Shown: positions 9,342 to 19,001, numbered from the stretch's first letter. The stretch is 52,142 nt of DNA from Acidobacteriota bacterium (GCA_003223295.1 QHYM01000151.1:1-52142), one strand, 5' to 3'. The notes: generated from the sequence alone by a model not told the origin. Numbers and translations are program-made.

Positions 9342-10367
9342 TCACGATCCTTGCGCGGAACTCCCGGCCGGTGCAGCGGCGGATTTCTGTCCTGACGCTG
9401 CGCTCTTGGGCGCTCCCGTGAAGCCTGAAGCAGCGCCAATCCCCAGCATTTCTTCCCAACGCGGCCAGGGAGAATTAGCCTGCCCGTGAAGCGCACGGTC
9501 GATCACCAGGCGCGCCATTTTTTCAACGACCAGCTCGAAATAAAATTCCGTGATGCGGTCACGCTCGAAATCCGGCGCGGGATTCAGGAAATCAATCGCA
9601 TAGGGAACGCCATCCTTGACGGCAAATTCGATGGTATTCATTTCATAGCCGAACGCCTGGTTGATGGTTTGCGCGTCTTTCACAATGCGCACGCCCAGTT
9701 CCGATGTTAAGTACGCATGGTCAACCAGATATTTACGTTCCTTTGGATCGTAATGAACGGGGATGATGTCCGTCTTGCCGAAGGTGAAGCAGCGCACGTA
9801 TTGCGTGAAATCGATGAATTCTTGCAGGGTCATGCAATACGGCGAAGTCTTATCGTAGGCGGCCAGCAACTCTTCCTTATTGTTGACCTTGTCAACGTGC
9901 TTCCAGCCTCCACCGGAGAATGGCTTGAGAATCGCCGGCCGCCCGACGTAGTCCAGCAAACCGTCCCAGTCCATGGGATATTCCAGGTTGTGGAGCGACT
10001 CCGAAGTGATGTCCACATCGCGGGGATAGCCCTTCTGCGGGAGCAGCACCGTCTTGGGAATAGCGATTCCCAGCTTCGCGGCGACCGAATAGTTGAAATA
10101 TTTGTCGTCGGCAGTCCACCAGAAAGGATTGTTGATGACGTAGGTTCCCTGCAATACGGCGTGCTTCAAATAACCGCGGTAATATTCGACTTCGTGCGAG
10201 ATGCGGTCGACGATCACGCTGTACTTGGCGGCCTCGCCCATGCGCGTGCCGCCCAGCTTCACGAATTCCGCGGCCACGCCGTCTTTCTTGCCGAGTTCGT
10301 TCACCCGCACGATAAACGCCGGAGGAAAACTGTATTCTCGCCCGCAGAGAAGGCCGACCTTTTTCAT
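9342..10367 (-). CDS. RimK-like ATP-grasp ligase
   Basis: A 341-residue conventional ATP-grasp protein. It begins MKKVGLLCGREYSFPPAF (N-terminal pre-ATP-grasp fold). The ATP-binding lysine and glycine-rich loop follow at RPAILKPFSGGGWKHV, then MTLQEFIDFTQYVRCF, and the metal-binding end of the fold at YAIDFLNPAPDFERD (Asp and Asn). The last 30 residues are a low-complexity Ala/Ser/Gly tail after WEEMLGIG. Such enzymes activate a carboxylate as acyl phosphate and couple it to an amine. It lies 50 bases after the GCS2 ligase gene and 2 bases before the second ATP-grasp gene, so three ligases sit in one transcription unit. Confidence 0.87.
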   Translation of the reverse strand: MKKVGLLCGREYSFPPAFIVRVNELGKKDGVAAEFVKLGGTRMGEAAKYSVIVDRISHEVEYYRGYLKHAVLQGTYVINNPFWWTADDKYFNYSVAAKLGIAIPKTVLLPQKGYPRDVDITSESLHNLEYPMDWDGLLDYVGRPAILKPFSGGGWKHVDKVNNKEELLAAYDKTSPYCMTLQEFIDFTQYVRCFTFGKTDIIPVHYDPKERKYLVDHAYLTSELGVRIVKDAQTINQAFGYEMNTIEFAVKDGVPYAIDFLNPAPDFERDRITEFYFELVVEKMARLVIDRALHGQANSPWPRWEEMLGIGAASGFTGAPKSAASGQKSAAAPAGSSAQGS

Positions 10368-10417
10368 TTGCGTTCTCCTGTCAGGAAGCTGTGGGACTGC
10401 CTCGCTTGCGATTCGCG

Positions 10418-11554
10418 TCAGTTCACGGCGTGTGCCGAAGAAGTCCGTGGCTCGGTCACGCCGGCACGCGTTTCCGCAACCAGATGGCGCACCACGGCTT
10501 TCAAATCGCCCGTCTCTCGATAAACTCGCAATTGGCGGTCTGCGCTGGTGCCTTCCTTTAGGATGGTGTGCACGTACTCGACGGCGCTGCGGCTTCCCAG
10601 GTCATCCACAACATCGTCCACGAGTTCCAGCAATTCCGGAATCAGTTGGCGCATGTTCACTTCGGTTTCTTTTCCGAAGTCAATCAGTTTGCCTTCGATG
10701 CCGTACCGCGCCGCGCGCCATTTGTTTTCCTCGATCAGCGCGCGGCGGTAAAGGCGCCAGCTCTGGTTGCACGTGTACAGCCGGTGCAGTTTCACGATGA
10801 TGGCCTGCGCCAGCGCGGCAATGGCGACGGCTTCTTCAACCTTGGTGGAAACATCAAACATGCGGAACTCCAGCGTGCCGAATGTCGGGTGCGGGCGCAC
10901 GTCCCACCAGATTTTCTTGCCGTTATCGATGCAGTTGAGTTTCACCAGCAGATTGATGAAATTCTCGTAGGCGCTCCAGGATTCGAATTGTTCCGGCACG
11001 CCGGTTCGCGGGAAGCGGCGGAACACCGTGGTGCGGAAGGATTTCAGTCCTGTGTTTCTGCCCATCCAGAAAGGCGAGCTGGTCGAGAGCGCCAGCAAAT
11101 GCGGTAGGAAGTAGCGCACCCCGTTCATCAAGTCGATAGTGGTCTGCTTGTCCGGCATGGCCACGTGCACGTGCATGCCGAAGATGAGCAGCGACCTTGC
11201 CAGTTGACCCATTTCCTCAACGATGTGCTCGTAGCGCTCCCCGGGAGAGATGACCTGGTCGATCCAGCTGGAAAACGGATGTGTGCCTGCAGCCGCCACC
11301 TGCAGCCCGGCGCGTTCCGCTGCGGCAACCAGCTCGCCGCGCGTGCGATGCATCTCGATGCGCAGATCGCTGACGCTGTCGCAAATGCGCGTGCCCGTTT
11401 CCACGATGGATTGGTGCAACTCGGGCTTGACCTGTTCCGCGATGTCCGGCGAAGCCTGGGAAATCAGCTGGCTGACGTGCGAACGCAGCTCGCACGTCGC
11501 AGGATCAATAATCTGAAATTCTTCTTCGACGCCGATGGTGAAGCGGTGAGCCAT
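10418..11554 (-). CDS. Carboxylate-amine ligase, GCS2 family (YbdK-like)
   Basis: A 378-residue member of the glutamate-cysteine ligase family 2. Visible motifs are IGVEEEFQIIDPATCEL (residues 7-23, metal/ATP-binding glutamates), GMHVHVAMPDKQ (His128, His130), LSTSSPFWMGRNTG and RPHPTFGTLEFRMFD. The ATG at 11554 is preceded by GGAGGG. YbdK-type proteins have weak gamma-glutamylcysteine ligase activity in vitro and unknown physiological substrates. This gene is first in a minus-strand run of three ligases and a peptidase; the 231-base gap to the divergent gene at 11786 would hold the promoter. Confidence 0.9.
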   Translation of the reverse strand: MAHRFTIGVEEEFQIIDPATCELRSHVSQLISQASPDIAEQVKPELHQSIVETGTRICDSVSDLRIEMHRTRGELVAAAERAGLQVAAAGTHPFSSWIDQVISPGERYEHIVEEMGQLARSLLIFGMHVHVAMPDKQTTIDLMNGVRYFLPHLLALSTSSPFWMGRNTGLKSFRTTVFRRFPRTGVPEQFESWSAYENFINLLVKLNCIDNGKKIWWDVRPHPTFGTLEFRMFDVSTKVEEAVAIAALAQAIIVKLHRLYTCNQSWRLYRRALIEENKWRAARYGIEGKLIDFGKETEVNMRQLIPELLELVDDVVDDLGSRSAVEYVHTILKEGTSADRQLRVYRETGDLKAVVRHLVAETRAGVTEPRTSSAHAVN

Positions 11555-11766
11555 GTGTGCTGGCCCTCCGGAGTGCGTGAACTTGTCGGGGACTTCGCAG
11601 TTGGTATCATACCGCGCCACGGATAGGATTTGCACGCGCGCGACTGAACCAGTGGGCAGCTTCCTACTTGCGGCTCTAGCCGAAGTCTGACGCTAGCTTC
11701 CCACATTCCTTGCCGTGCCCGAGCCGTTTCGGGTCTTGTATACGCGGGAATTCAGTTCCATGATAG

Positions 11767-11784
11767 AGGAGAGTTTAATCTCCT
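11767..11784 (+). promoter_or_regulatory. Hairpin burying the ribosome-binding site of the isomerase gene
   Basis: AGGAGA (11767-11772) and TCTCCT (11779-11784) form a perfect 6-bp stem with a GTTTAA loop, ending one base before the ATG at 11786. The left arm is the only Shine-Dalgarno-like sequence for that gene, so the stem could restrict initiation. With only six pairs, it may be fortuitous. Confidence 0.4.
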
Positions 11785-11785
11785 A

Positions 11786-12709
11786 ATGCCTAAGCGGATT
11801 GATCGAAGAGATTTTCTGCGAGCCGCGGGGCCGGCGGTCATTGCGGGACCGGAACTTGCCCGCGCAGCTCGGCCCTGGGCTCCGAAGCCAAACACAGAGC
11901 CGGCAACCGAAGCAGCGCCGCGGCTGCTCACCGGTTGCTGCGCTTACTCTTACAGCAAGCTCCTCGGCGCCGGTAAGATGACCATGGAGGAGGTCATTCG
12001 AAAGGCTGTCGAGCTTGGCATTGATGGTGTCGACATGACCGGATATTGGTTCAAATCCACCGACCCTGCCTACCTGGCTTCGCTCCGGCATTTGGCATTC
12101 AAAAACGGCGTATGTTTTTCCGGCGCAGCCATTGGAGCCAGCACCGTGCAAGCGGAACCGGGCAAGCGCGCTCAGGTCCTGGAGGAAATCAAGAAATGGG
12201 TGGATGTGACCGAATCTCTTGGGGCGCCCCACTTGCGTGTGTTCGCGGGCAAACTCCCGGCGGGAGCCACCATTCAGCAAGCAGTAGAATGGACGGTGGA
12301 TACGTTGAAGGCCGCCTGCGAATACGCGGGAAAGAAAGGCATCACTCTCGGAATGGAAGACCACGAGGGAATTACGCAGAACTCGGATGCGTGTTTAGAG
12401 ATCGTTCATCGCGTCGGCTCGCCTTTTTTCGGCATCAATCTCGACATCACCAATTTCATTGCCACTGCGAAAGCCGATGCTTACGCGCAAATCGAAGCCA
12501 CAGCCCCTTACGCCACGCATACGCACGTCCGCGACCGCTTCGCAGACGGGCAAGCCGTGGACCTCGACCGCGTGTGGCAGATTTTTGCACGGGCCAATTA
12601 CAAAGGCTTCATGTCCGCGGAATATGAAGGTGAAGAGGATCCTTCCGCGGGCGTGCCCAAGTTGGTCGACAAAATCAAAGCCCTTTGCAGGAAATATTCC
12701 TCAGTTTGA
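11786..12709 (+). CDS. Sugar phosphate isomerase/epimerase-like protein, Tat-exported
   Basis: A 307-residue protein of the xylose-isomerase-like TIM-barrel superfamily. The N-terminus KRIDRRDFLRAAGPAVIAGP is a twin-arginine signal. Barrel features include GIDGVDMTGYWF, LRVFAGKLPAG, GITLGMEDHEG and FFGINLDITNF (metal-binding Glu/Asp residues), and HTHVRDRF. This family often partners with Gfo/Idh/MocA oxidoreductases in breakdown of cyclitols and oxidised sugars, and such an oxidoreductase starts 17 bases downstream. Both carry Tat signals, so the pair probably acts outside the cytoplasm. The actual sugar is unknown. The start codon lies just behind a small hairpin. Confidence 0.85.
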   Translation: MPKRIDRRDFLRAAGPAVIAGPELARAARPWAPKPNTEPATEAAPRLLTGCCAYSYSKLLGAGKMTMEEVIRKAVELGIDGVDMTGYWFKSTDPAYLASLRHLAFKNGVCFSGAAIGASTVQAEPGKRAQVLEEIKKWVDVTESLGAPHLRVFAGKLPAGATIQQAVEWTVDTLKAACEYAGKKGITLGMEDHEGITQNSDACLEIVHRVGSPFFGINLDITNFIATAKADAYAQIEATAPYATHTHVRDRFADGQAVDLDRVWQIFARANYKGFMSAEYEGEEDPSAGVPKLVDKIKALCRKYSSV

Positions 12710-12726
12710 CCTATAGGAGCTAAGCT

Positions 12727-13968
12727 ATGCTAAATCGCCGCAGTTTCATCCATCAACTTACCGGAGGTGCCGCCGCCCTCGCAGGCTCGTCGATGCTCCC
12801 GCCGGCTCGCGTCCTCGGCGCCAACGACCGCGTCCGCTTCGGCCTCATTGGCGCCGGCGGCCGGGGAACGGCTATCTTCAAAGCCGCTCTGCAAGCGCCC
12901 AATACCCAGCCCATCGCAGTCGCCGACGTTTATTCACGCCCCCTGGACGCTGTGAAGCGCATCGTTCCGGCGATTCAGACCTACACCGACTTCCGCCGTT
13001 TGCTCGACGATAAGTCCATCGATGCCGTGCTCATCGCCACTCCCCAGCACCAGCATGCCCGCAACTTCATCCCCGCCATTCAAGCAGGCAAAGACGTGTA
13101 CCAGGAAAAGACCATGGCCTTTAACCCCGACCATGCGCGCCGTATGCGCCGCGCGTTGCAAGGGTCGAATCGCGTGGTTCAGGTTGGCATCCAGTCCGTG
13201 AGCGGAAACGCCTTCGAGCGCGCGCGTGAACTCTCCACGCCGGATCGCCTAGGAACCATCACTGCAGTTCATACGCATCATTATCGCAACAGCCCCTACG
13301 GCGGATGGAAAAGGGCGATTCCGACTGACTGTAACCTCGAACACATTGCTTGGAAAGAGTTCGAAGGAGAGGCTGCGCCGCACGACTTCGATCCTCAGCG
13401 CTTCATGAATTGGCGGTTTTTCTGGGATTATTCCGGCGGAAACGTTTTTGAGAACATGGTCCACCAGGTAGGGTTTTGGTACAAAGTGCTCGGGCTCAAG
13501 ATTCCGCGCCGCGTCACCATGGCTGGCTATAACTATCTTTCTCCAGAGATGGAAGTTCCCGACACCATGAATGTCTGCATGGATCAGCCGGAGAATCTGA
13601 TGTTCACGTGGAATTCGGTGTTCGGCAACAACTACTACGGCGAAGACGGAAACGACCTGGCACTGGGGAACAAAGGAACCGTGATACGTGTTGTGGACAG
13701 CGTGAACTATCTGCCGCAAAGCCATCACGCCGCACAAAAAACTCAAGCCACCTCATCGGTCGGGGGCGAGGCCAACATCGTCGGCTCGGATGAAAACGAT
13801 ACCGAAGCCCACATGCGTAATTTCTTTGATTGTGTCCGCAGCCGCAAAGAACCCAACTGCCCCTTCGAGCTAGGCTACAGTTCCGCGATCGCCTGCCAGA
13901 TGGCTATCGCTTCACTGCGCCAGGGACGCACCGTCAAATGGGACGCCGAAAAAGAGGACATCGTTTGA
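12727..13968 (+). CDS. Gfo/Idh/MocA family oxidoreductase, Tat-exported
   Basis: A 413-residue NAD(P)-dependent oxidoreductase. It opens with a Tat signal (NRRSFIHQLTGGAAALAG, residues 3-20), followed by the Rossmann motif FGLIGAGGRGT, DAVLIATPQHQHA and GKDVYQEKTMA, where the Lys of the EK motif is typical of the family. The C-terminal substrate domain contains FFDCVRSRKEPNCPFELG, a common ending in secreted family members. AGGAG lies eight bases before the ATG. It forms a two-gene unit with the upstream isomerase. Tat export fits a tightly bound NAD(P) loaded before export. Substrate unknown. Confidence 0.9.
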   Translation: MLNRRSFIHQLTGGAAALAGSSMLPPARVLGANDRVRFGLIGAGGRGTAIFKAALQAPNTQPIAVADVYSRPLDAVKRIVPAIQTYTDFRRLLDDKSIDAVLIATPQHQHARNFIPAIQAGKDVYQEKTMAFNPDHARRMRRALQGSNRVVQVGIQSVSGNAFERARELSTPDRLGTITAVHTHHYRNSPYGGWKRAIPTDCNLEHIAWKEFEGEAAPHDFDPQRFMNWRFFWDYSGGNVFENMVHQVGFWYKVLGLKIPRRVTMAGYNYLSPEMEVPDTMNVCMDQPENLMFTWNSVFGNNYYGEDGNDLALGNKGTVIRVVDSVNYLPQSHHAAQKTQATSSVGGEANIVGSDENDTEAHMRNFFDCVRSRKEPNCPFELGYSSAIACQMAIASLRQGRTVKWDAEKEDIV

Positions 13969-14193
13969 AGCTTTGGCCATCATCAGCAGAAGGATCGCCG
14001 TAGTTCCCGAGCTATTTGAGGCCAACTTCACTACTCACGATAGGTTGAGCCCCGCTCCGCCGCCACTCATCCTGGGTAAGAGCCGTATCCGTAGACGCGC
14101 TCGTACGGGTCTGTGCGGGGGGCGATCAGTGATGGTCGTCCCTACCGCGACAGTTAGCAGCTCGCCCGTTGGGTTAGTACCGAGAAACGCGCT

Positions 14194-14343
14194 TGTGGCG
14201 ACCACTGTAGCGTTTTCTTTGCTGGCAGCGAGCAGTTTTCTTCGAACCAGCCAGCTCACCGCAGTTTGCGCCGAACTCTTCGACAGTCCAACCGACTCGG
14301 CCAATTTGTCGGCATTCCGGTTCACAATCAGGGCGTTTCGTTG
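14194..14343 (-). pseudogene. Helix-turn-helix gene remnant
   Basis: The minus strand encodes a winged-helix/HTH-like core, NADKLAESVGLSKSSAQTAV followed by SWLVRRKLLAASKENA. It matches in style the HTH end of small bacterial regulators in which a few more C-terminal residues follow. The recognisable part stops near VVAT. On the amino side it is cut by an abutting plus-strand VOC fragment near 14310-14330. The frame is open from 14035 to 14385 but lacks family sequence at both ends, so a functional protein is unlikely. Confidence 0.55.
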
Positions 14344-14385
14344 AAGTTCTATACGGAAGCACTGGGGCTGAAGATAGTCACCGAT
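14308..14385 (+). pseudogene. VOC (glyoxalase-like) domain N-terminal fragment
   Basis: The plus strand reads VGIPVHNQGVSLKFYTEALG then LKIVTD, the first strand and helix of a vicinal-oxygen-chelate domain with its metal-site His at position 5 of this stretch. Immediately afterwards the sequence stops resembling the family and, in another frame, a DUF3052-like segment begins. Only about 26 residues remain of a domain normally exceeding 110. The left end overlaps the minus-strand HTH remnant. Confidence 0.6.
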
Positions 14386-14390
14386 TCATG

Positions 14391-14657
14391 CAGATCTTTG
14401 CAACTCGCCTCGCGGAGCTCCGCGCGTTCGCCAAGAAGCTGCCGAAGCACGCAGCTCCGAATGCACTGCTATGGATCTCCTACCCAAAGAAAACATCGAA
14501 GACCGGCAGCGATCTCAGTCGCGACGTAATCCGCGAAGCGATGAATAGCACGGGATGGCGCGCCGTGTCCATCGCGGCCATCGATGAAGTCTGGTCCGCA
14601 TTGCGCTTCCGCCCGGCAGCCCATGTAGGCTCCCGCTCGAAGCGCGGTCCGGGCTGA
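14391..14657 (+). pseudogene. DUF3052-like protein, 5'-truncated
   Basis: The frame reads FATRLAELRAFAKKLPKHAA, then NALLWISYPKKTSKTGSDLS and DVIREAMNSTGW, ending with AIDEVWSALRFRPA. This is the C-terminal two thirds of a small DUF3052-type protein (from memory about 130-145 residues). The usual N-terminal region (about 50-60 residues) is missing and is replaced by the VOC fragment in a different frame. The ATG at 14388 could in principle start an 89-residue protein, but there is no good ribosome-binding site. I regard it as a relic. Confidence 0.55.
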
Positions 14658-14770
14658 AACCAGAACGCAAGACTTCGATTTCCGAATCGTCGGCCAGGCG
14701 GAAACTAACCTGTACAGGCCGTCAATTTGGTTCTAGACGCGGAGCGGCGGGCCTTGCCAGACTCTTGGCT

Positions 14771-15883
14771 ATGCACATCAAGCCATTTCGCATCGAACAG
14801 TACTTCGGAAAATACGAATTCTCCGCCAAGTACTTGCTATCGAGTTCCGACGCCGAATCCCGCACCATTCAGGAACTGCTCGAGTTGGAATTGAGCTCTC
14901 AAGAAAAATTCTTGCAGCACTGGTGCGGGTATACGGAATCGCCGGGAGCGCCTGCTTTACGGGAGGTGATCTCCGGAATCTATCAAGGAATCAAGGCCAA
15001 AGATGTTCTTGTCGTGGCTGCGGCCGAGGAAGCTATTTTTGTTTTGTATCACGCGTTAGTTTCCCCCGGCGATCACGTCATTGTCGAGACGCCTTGCTAC
15101 GAAAGCGCCCTCGAAGTCGCGCGCAGCACTGGAGCGCAAGTCAGCGAGTGGCGCCGCTGTTACGAAAACGGCTGGGCGCACGATCTTGCTGCTCTCGAAA
15201 AACTTCTTCAGCCGAACACGAAAATCATCTATATCAACACGCCGCACAATCCGACGGGACTTCTCATGCCTGCGGGCACCTTCCAGCAAGTCATGAAGCT
15301 CGCCGCCAGCCGTGGAATTATCGTTTTTTGCGACGAAGTCTACCGCGAGCTCGAACACGATCCCGCCTCGCGCCTTCCGGCTGCTTGCGAAATCTACGAA
15401 CGCGCGGTCAGCTTGGGTTCCATGAGCAAGACCTACGGCCTGCCCGGCCTTCGCCTCGGCTGGCTTGTCTGCAAGGACGCAGAAATCCTGGAGCGCTGCC
15501 TCGAATTCAGGTACTACACCACGATTTGCAACAGCGCCCCCAGTGAATTCCTTACGGCCCTGGCGCTGCGTCATCGCGAAGTCCTGATCCGGCGCAACCG
15601 CGAAATCGTGCTCCGCAACATGGTTCTTCTGGAGGCTTTCTTGCGGCAACGTTCGAATCTCTTCGAATGGGTCAAGCCCAACGCCAGCACCATCGGCTTC
15701 ATGCACTACAAGCCCGGGCGCGATGTGCTTTCTTTTTGTGAGGACGCCGTGAAAAACGCGGGAGTCTTACTCCTGCCGGGCAGCGTTTACGACCAGCCGC
15801 GCCACATTCGCTTCGGCTACGGCCGCAAAAACATGCCGGAAGCTCTGGCGCAATTCGGCGCTTACCTCGACGCCCATTCTTAA
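14771..15883 (+). CDS. PLP-dependent aminotransferase, class I/II
   Basis: A 370-residue fold-type I aminotransferase. Cofactor residues are in place: INTPHNPTG (Asn160), IVFCDEVYREL (Asp188, Tyr191), the Schiff-base lysine in GSMSKTYGLPG (Lys220) and the phosphate-binding Arg228 in LRLGW. The N-terminus IEQYFGKYEFSAKYLLSSSD lacks a signal peptide, so it is cytoplasmic. I prefer the ATG at 14771 to a TTG six bases upstream; neither has a strong ribosome-binding site. It resembles the capreomycidine-synthase/MalY-like branch in general outline, but the substrate cannot be assigned. It stands alone, after the gene-remnant region. Confidence 0.87.
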   Translation: MHIKPFRIEQYFGKYEFSAKYLLSSSDAESRTIQELLELELSSQEKFLQHWCGYTESPGAPALREVISGIYQGIKAKDVLVVAAAEEAIFVLYHALVSPGDHVIVETPCYESALEVARSTGAQVSEWRRCYENGWAHDLAALEKLLQPNTKIIYINTPHNPTGLLMPAGTFQQVMKLAASRGIIVFCDEVYRELEHDPASRLPAACEIYERAVSLGSMSKTYGLPGLRLGWLVCKDAEILERCLEFRYYTTICNSAPSEFLTALALRHREVLIRRNREIVLRNMVLLEAFLRQRSNLFEWVKPNASTIGFMHYKPGRDVLSFCEDAVKNAGVLLLPGSVYDQPRHIRFGYGRKNMPEALAQFGAYLDAHS

Positions 15884-16107
15884 ACAGCGCTCCACTGTGC
15901 GGCCCTCTTCCTGCGCCGTCTCTGGCCGGCAAGTGAAATACGCGGTGGAAAAAAGAGCGAAGAAAACAGAATGGGAAAAAGAGCGGGCGGAAGCAATGAG
16001 GAGGGGGAAACAAAACAGGGACTGGGAAAACCAATCCGTCCCACCGGAAACGTTCTCCCCTGCGAGCCTTACTTCTGACCTTTAATCCCGAGCTTCGAAC
16101 TTCTAGC

Positions 16108-16407
16108 CTATGCCGCGCCCATGGCTCGCCGTTGCTGGAAGCATTCACGGCAAAAAACCGGCCGCCCTTGCGTTGGCCGGAAAGGCACCGTGGTTTCTTT
16201 CCCGCATTGCGAGCAATTGGTTTTTGTTTCTGCGCGCGCCGGAGCGGTGTGCCCACCGCCGCCTTCCGCTCGTTTTGCCTTGCACGCTTTGCAGCGCTTC
16301 GGTTCGTTCTTGAATCCCTTGTCGGCGAAAAACATTTGCTCGCCGGCAGTGAACACGAACTCCGCACCGCATTCCGAACACTTCAACACCTTATCGTGGT
16401 ATTCCAT
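16108..16407 (-). CDS. Two-zinc-ribbon protein
   Basis: A 99-residue protein with two CxxC...CxxC zinc ribbons: KCSECGAEF...KRCKACKAKR and NCSQCGKET...FCRECFQQRR. The region between the last Cys of the first ribbon and the second ribbon is Gly/Ala-rich. The ATG at 16407 follows GGGGAG at good spacing; a longer frame to 16554 adds Pro-rich, non-family sequence and is rejected. Small proteins of this kind, with one ribbon containing the GEQMFFADKGFKNEPKRC pattern, are widespread; their role is unknown. It lies downstream of rpsU in the same direction, but a hairpin separates them. Confidence 0.8.
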   Translation of the reverse strand: MEYHDKVLKCSECGAEFVFTAGEQMFFADKGFKNEPKRCKACKAKRAEGGGGHTAPARAETKTNCSQCGKETTVPFRPTQGRPVFCRECFQQRRAMGAA

Positions 16408-16619
16408 TGAGGCGCTCTCCCCTGGTTCCCGTACGGGCAGGGGTTTGGGAGGACTTTGCACCTCAGAGCCAAGATGCTTGAGGAGACCAGTATCCGGGGA
16501 CGCCGGGCGCGGATCCCTTGGGCCTGCGGGTACGAAGCTGCGTACAACACCCAAACGTTCTAGCCTAACGGGGGCCTGATTCTCGGAAGTTTTGCGCCTG
16601 GCAACGACGGATAACGGAA

Positions 16620-16645
16620 GGGCGGTCCACGCTGAAGGACCGCCC
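16620..16645 (-). terminator. Hairpin downstream of rpsU
   Basis: GGGCGGTCC and GGACCGCCC form a perfect 9-bp stem with an 8-base loop, starting 7 bases after the rpsU stop on the minus strand. The following minus-strand bases (CTTCCGTTATCC) are only mildly T-rich, so it is a plausible but not textbook intrinsic terminator. Confidence 0.55.
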
Positions 16646-16652
16646 CCGGTGA

Positions 16653-16850
16653 TTACTCCGATTCCCGCCGCTGCTTCTTGCGCAATCGCTTCCGCGAAAG
16701 CGCTTCTTTGGCCCGGCGCTTCTCGCCGGGCTTCATATAGAAACTATGCTTCTTGATCTCCTTGATGATGTCTTCCTGTTGCACCTTGCGCTTAAAACGC
16801 CGCAGTGCATTTTCCAGAGATTCATTCTCCTGGATGATGACTTCTGCCAC
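16653..16850 (-). CDS. rpsU: Ribosomal protein bS21
   Basis: A 65-residue protein beginning MAEVIIQENESLENALRRFK and continuing with the strongly basic helical region typical of bS21 (MKPGEKRRAKEALSRKRLRK). Length and sequence match the family exactly. bS21 is part of the 30S platform and helps initiation near the anti-Shine-Dalgarno end of 16S rRNA. GGGGTGA lies eight bases before the ATG. A perfect hairpin follows the stop. A candidate -10 (GATAAT on the minus strand, 16957-16962) lies about 107 bases upstream, without a convincing -35. Confidence 0.96.
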   Translation of the reverse strand: MAEVIIQENESLENALRRFKRKVQQEDIIKEIKKHSFYMKPGEKRRAKEALSRKRLRKKQRRESE

Positions 16851-17270
16851 TTTATAAATTCACCCCCAATCCGGTTCGGATTGGAAACTTGCGGAGCCTC
16901 TTGCCAGCTATGCTGCGGCCGGCTCATTACGTCTTCGAGCACCGCCCCTGTTCTTTATTATCGCACGATTGTCGCCGTATTGGCCGTCCTACAGACGCAC
17001 CCTGAAAGGTAGCTGGCTTCTTCTAATCAATTCGCGGCTTGTAGTCAAGGTTTCTTTGTAATATTACTAGGGTTTTGTAGGTACTAAGACCCTCTGATAA
17101 TCACCCTGCAAATATAGTGACGCAGATATAACAATTTGCCAGTGCCATATCATGCCGAGTCTCGTCTCCTTCCTCTTTCTGGCCTCCTTTCTGGAGAGTC
17201 TGCTTGTCCAATTGCTGGTTTCTGCTGTTAGAATGAGCCGCTTCTACATCCGCGTCGCGGGAGCCGGCTC
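16851..17270. other. Divergent promoter region between rpsU and glgC
   Basis: No coding frame is credible. The central part (about 17030-17140) is AT-rich. For glgC, TTGTAG (17039-17044) and TATTAC (17062-17067) with a 17-base spacer make a weak promoter candidate. For rpsU, a GATAAT hexamer occurs on the minus strand at 16957-16962. Nothing else is recognised. Confidence 0.45.
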
Positions 17271-18515
<1,245 letters not shown>

Positions 18516-18536
18516 CCCGCTCCTTTCGCCTCTTGC

Positions 18537-19001
18537 CTAGTCACGAATCCATAATGGCAATGACGCCTGAGCGCATTCTTCCAGCAGCTTTTGGTCATTC
18601 ACAGAGAAAGCGTCGGCGCGCTCACTTTCCACGTCAATCGTTCCAATCACCGTTCCACTTTGTGGATCAAGAATTGGCACGATGATTTCCGAGAGCGTGC
18701 TGCCGAACGCGGTCAGGTAGCGCGGGTCTTTCCTCACATCAGCCACAATGACAGTCGTTTTTTCTCGGATGGCGGCGCCCGTCAGTCCCTTCGTGATGGG
18801 AAACGTCGGGTACGCCGGCGCTCCCGGCCCGCTGTAGGCAATGATCGATACGGCCTCTTTGCCCACGCCGTACACGCCGGTCCAACGGTAATTTCCCAGG
18901 CTCCGCACCGCCTCGGCGAGTTGTTTGGCTCGCTCAGTGCGATCCCCGCTTGCCGTGACAATTGAACGAATCCTCTTCAAAGTCTCATCGGCGCCGCTCA
19001 T
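18537..19001 (-). CDS. GAF-domain protein
   Basis: A 154-residue protein that is essentially one GAF domain: YRWTGVYGVGKEAVSIIAY, TVIVADVRKDPRYL, SEIIVPILDP and GTVIGTIDVESERADAFS. It resembles the family of free methionine-(R)-sulfoxide reductases in size and the IGTIDVES motif, but it contains no cysteine at all, so that redox activity is excluded. It may sense a small ligand or be a divergent relative. It converges with glgC, 21 bases from its stop, with no output domain attached. Confidence 0.8.
   Translation of the reverse strand: MSGADETLKRIRSIVTASGDRTERAKQLAEAVRSLGNYRWTGVYGVGKEAVSIIAYSGPGAPAYPTFPITKGLTGAAIREKTTVIVADVRKDPRYLTAFGSTLSEIIVPILDPQSGTVIGTIDVESERADAFSVNDQKLLEECAQASLPLWIRD

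Noticed and set aside
8329-9489. A long plus-strand frame (386 codons) opposite the ATP-grasp genes
   Set aside because: Antisense shadow typical of GC-rich coding DNA; rich in Arg, His and Pro, with no motif. The minus-strand ligases are unmistakable. The same applies to the frames at 9717-10523 and 7074-7646.
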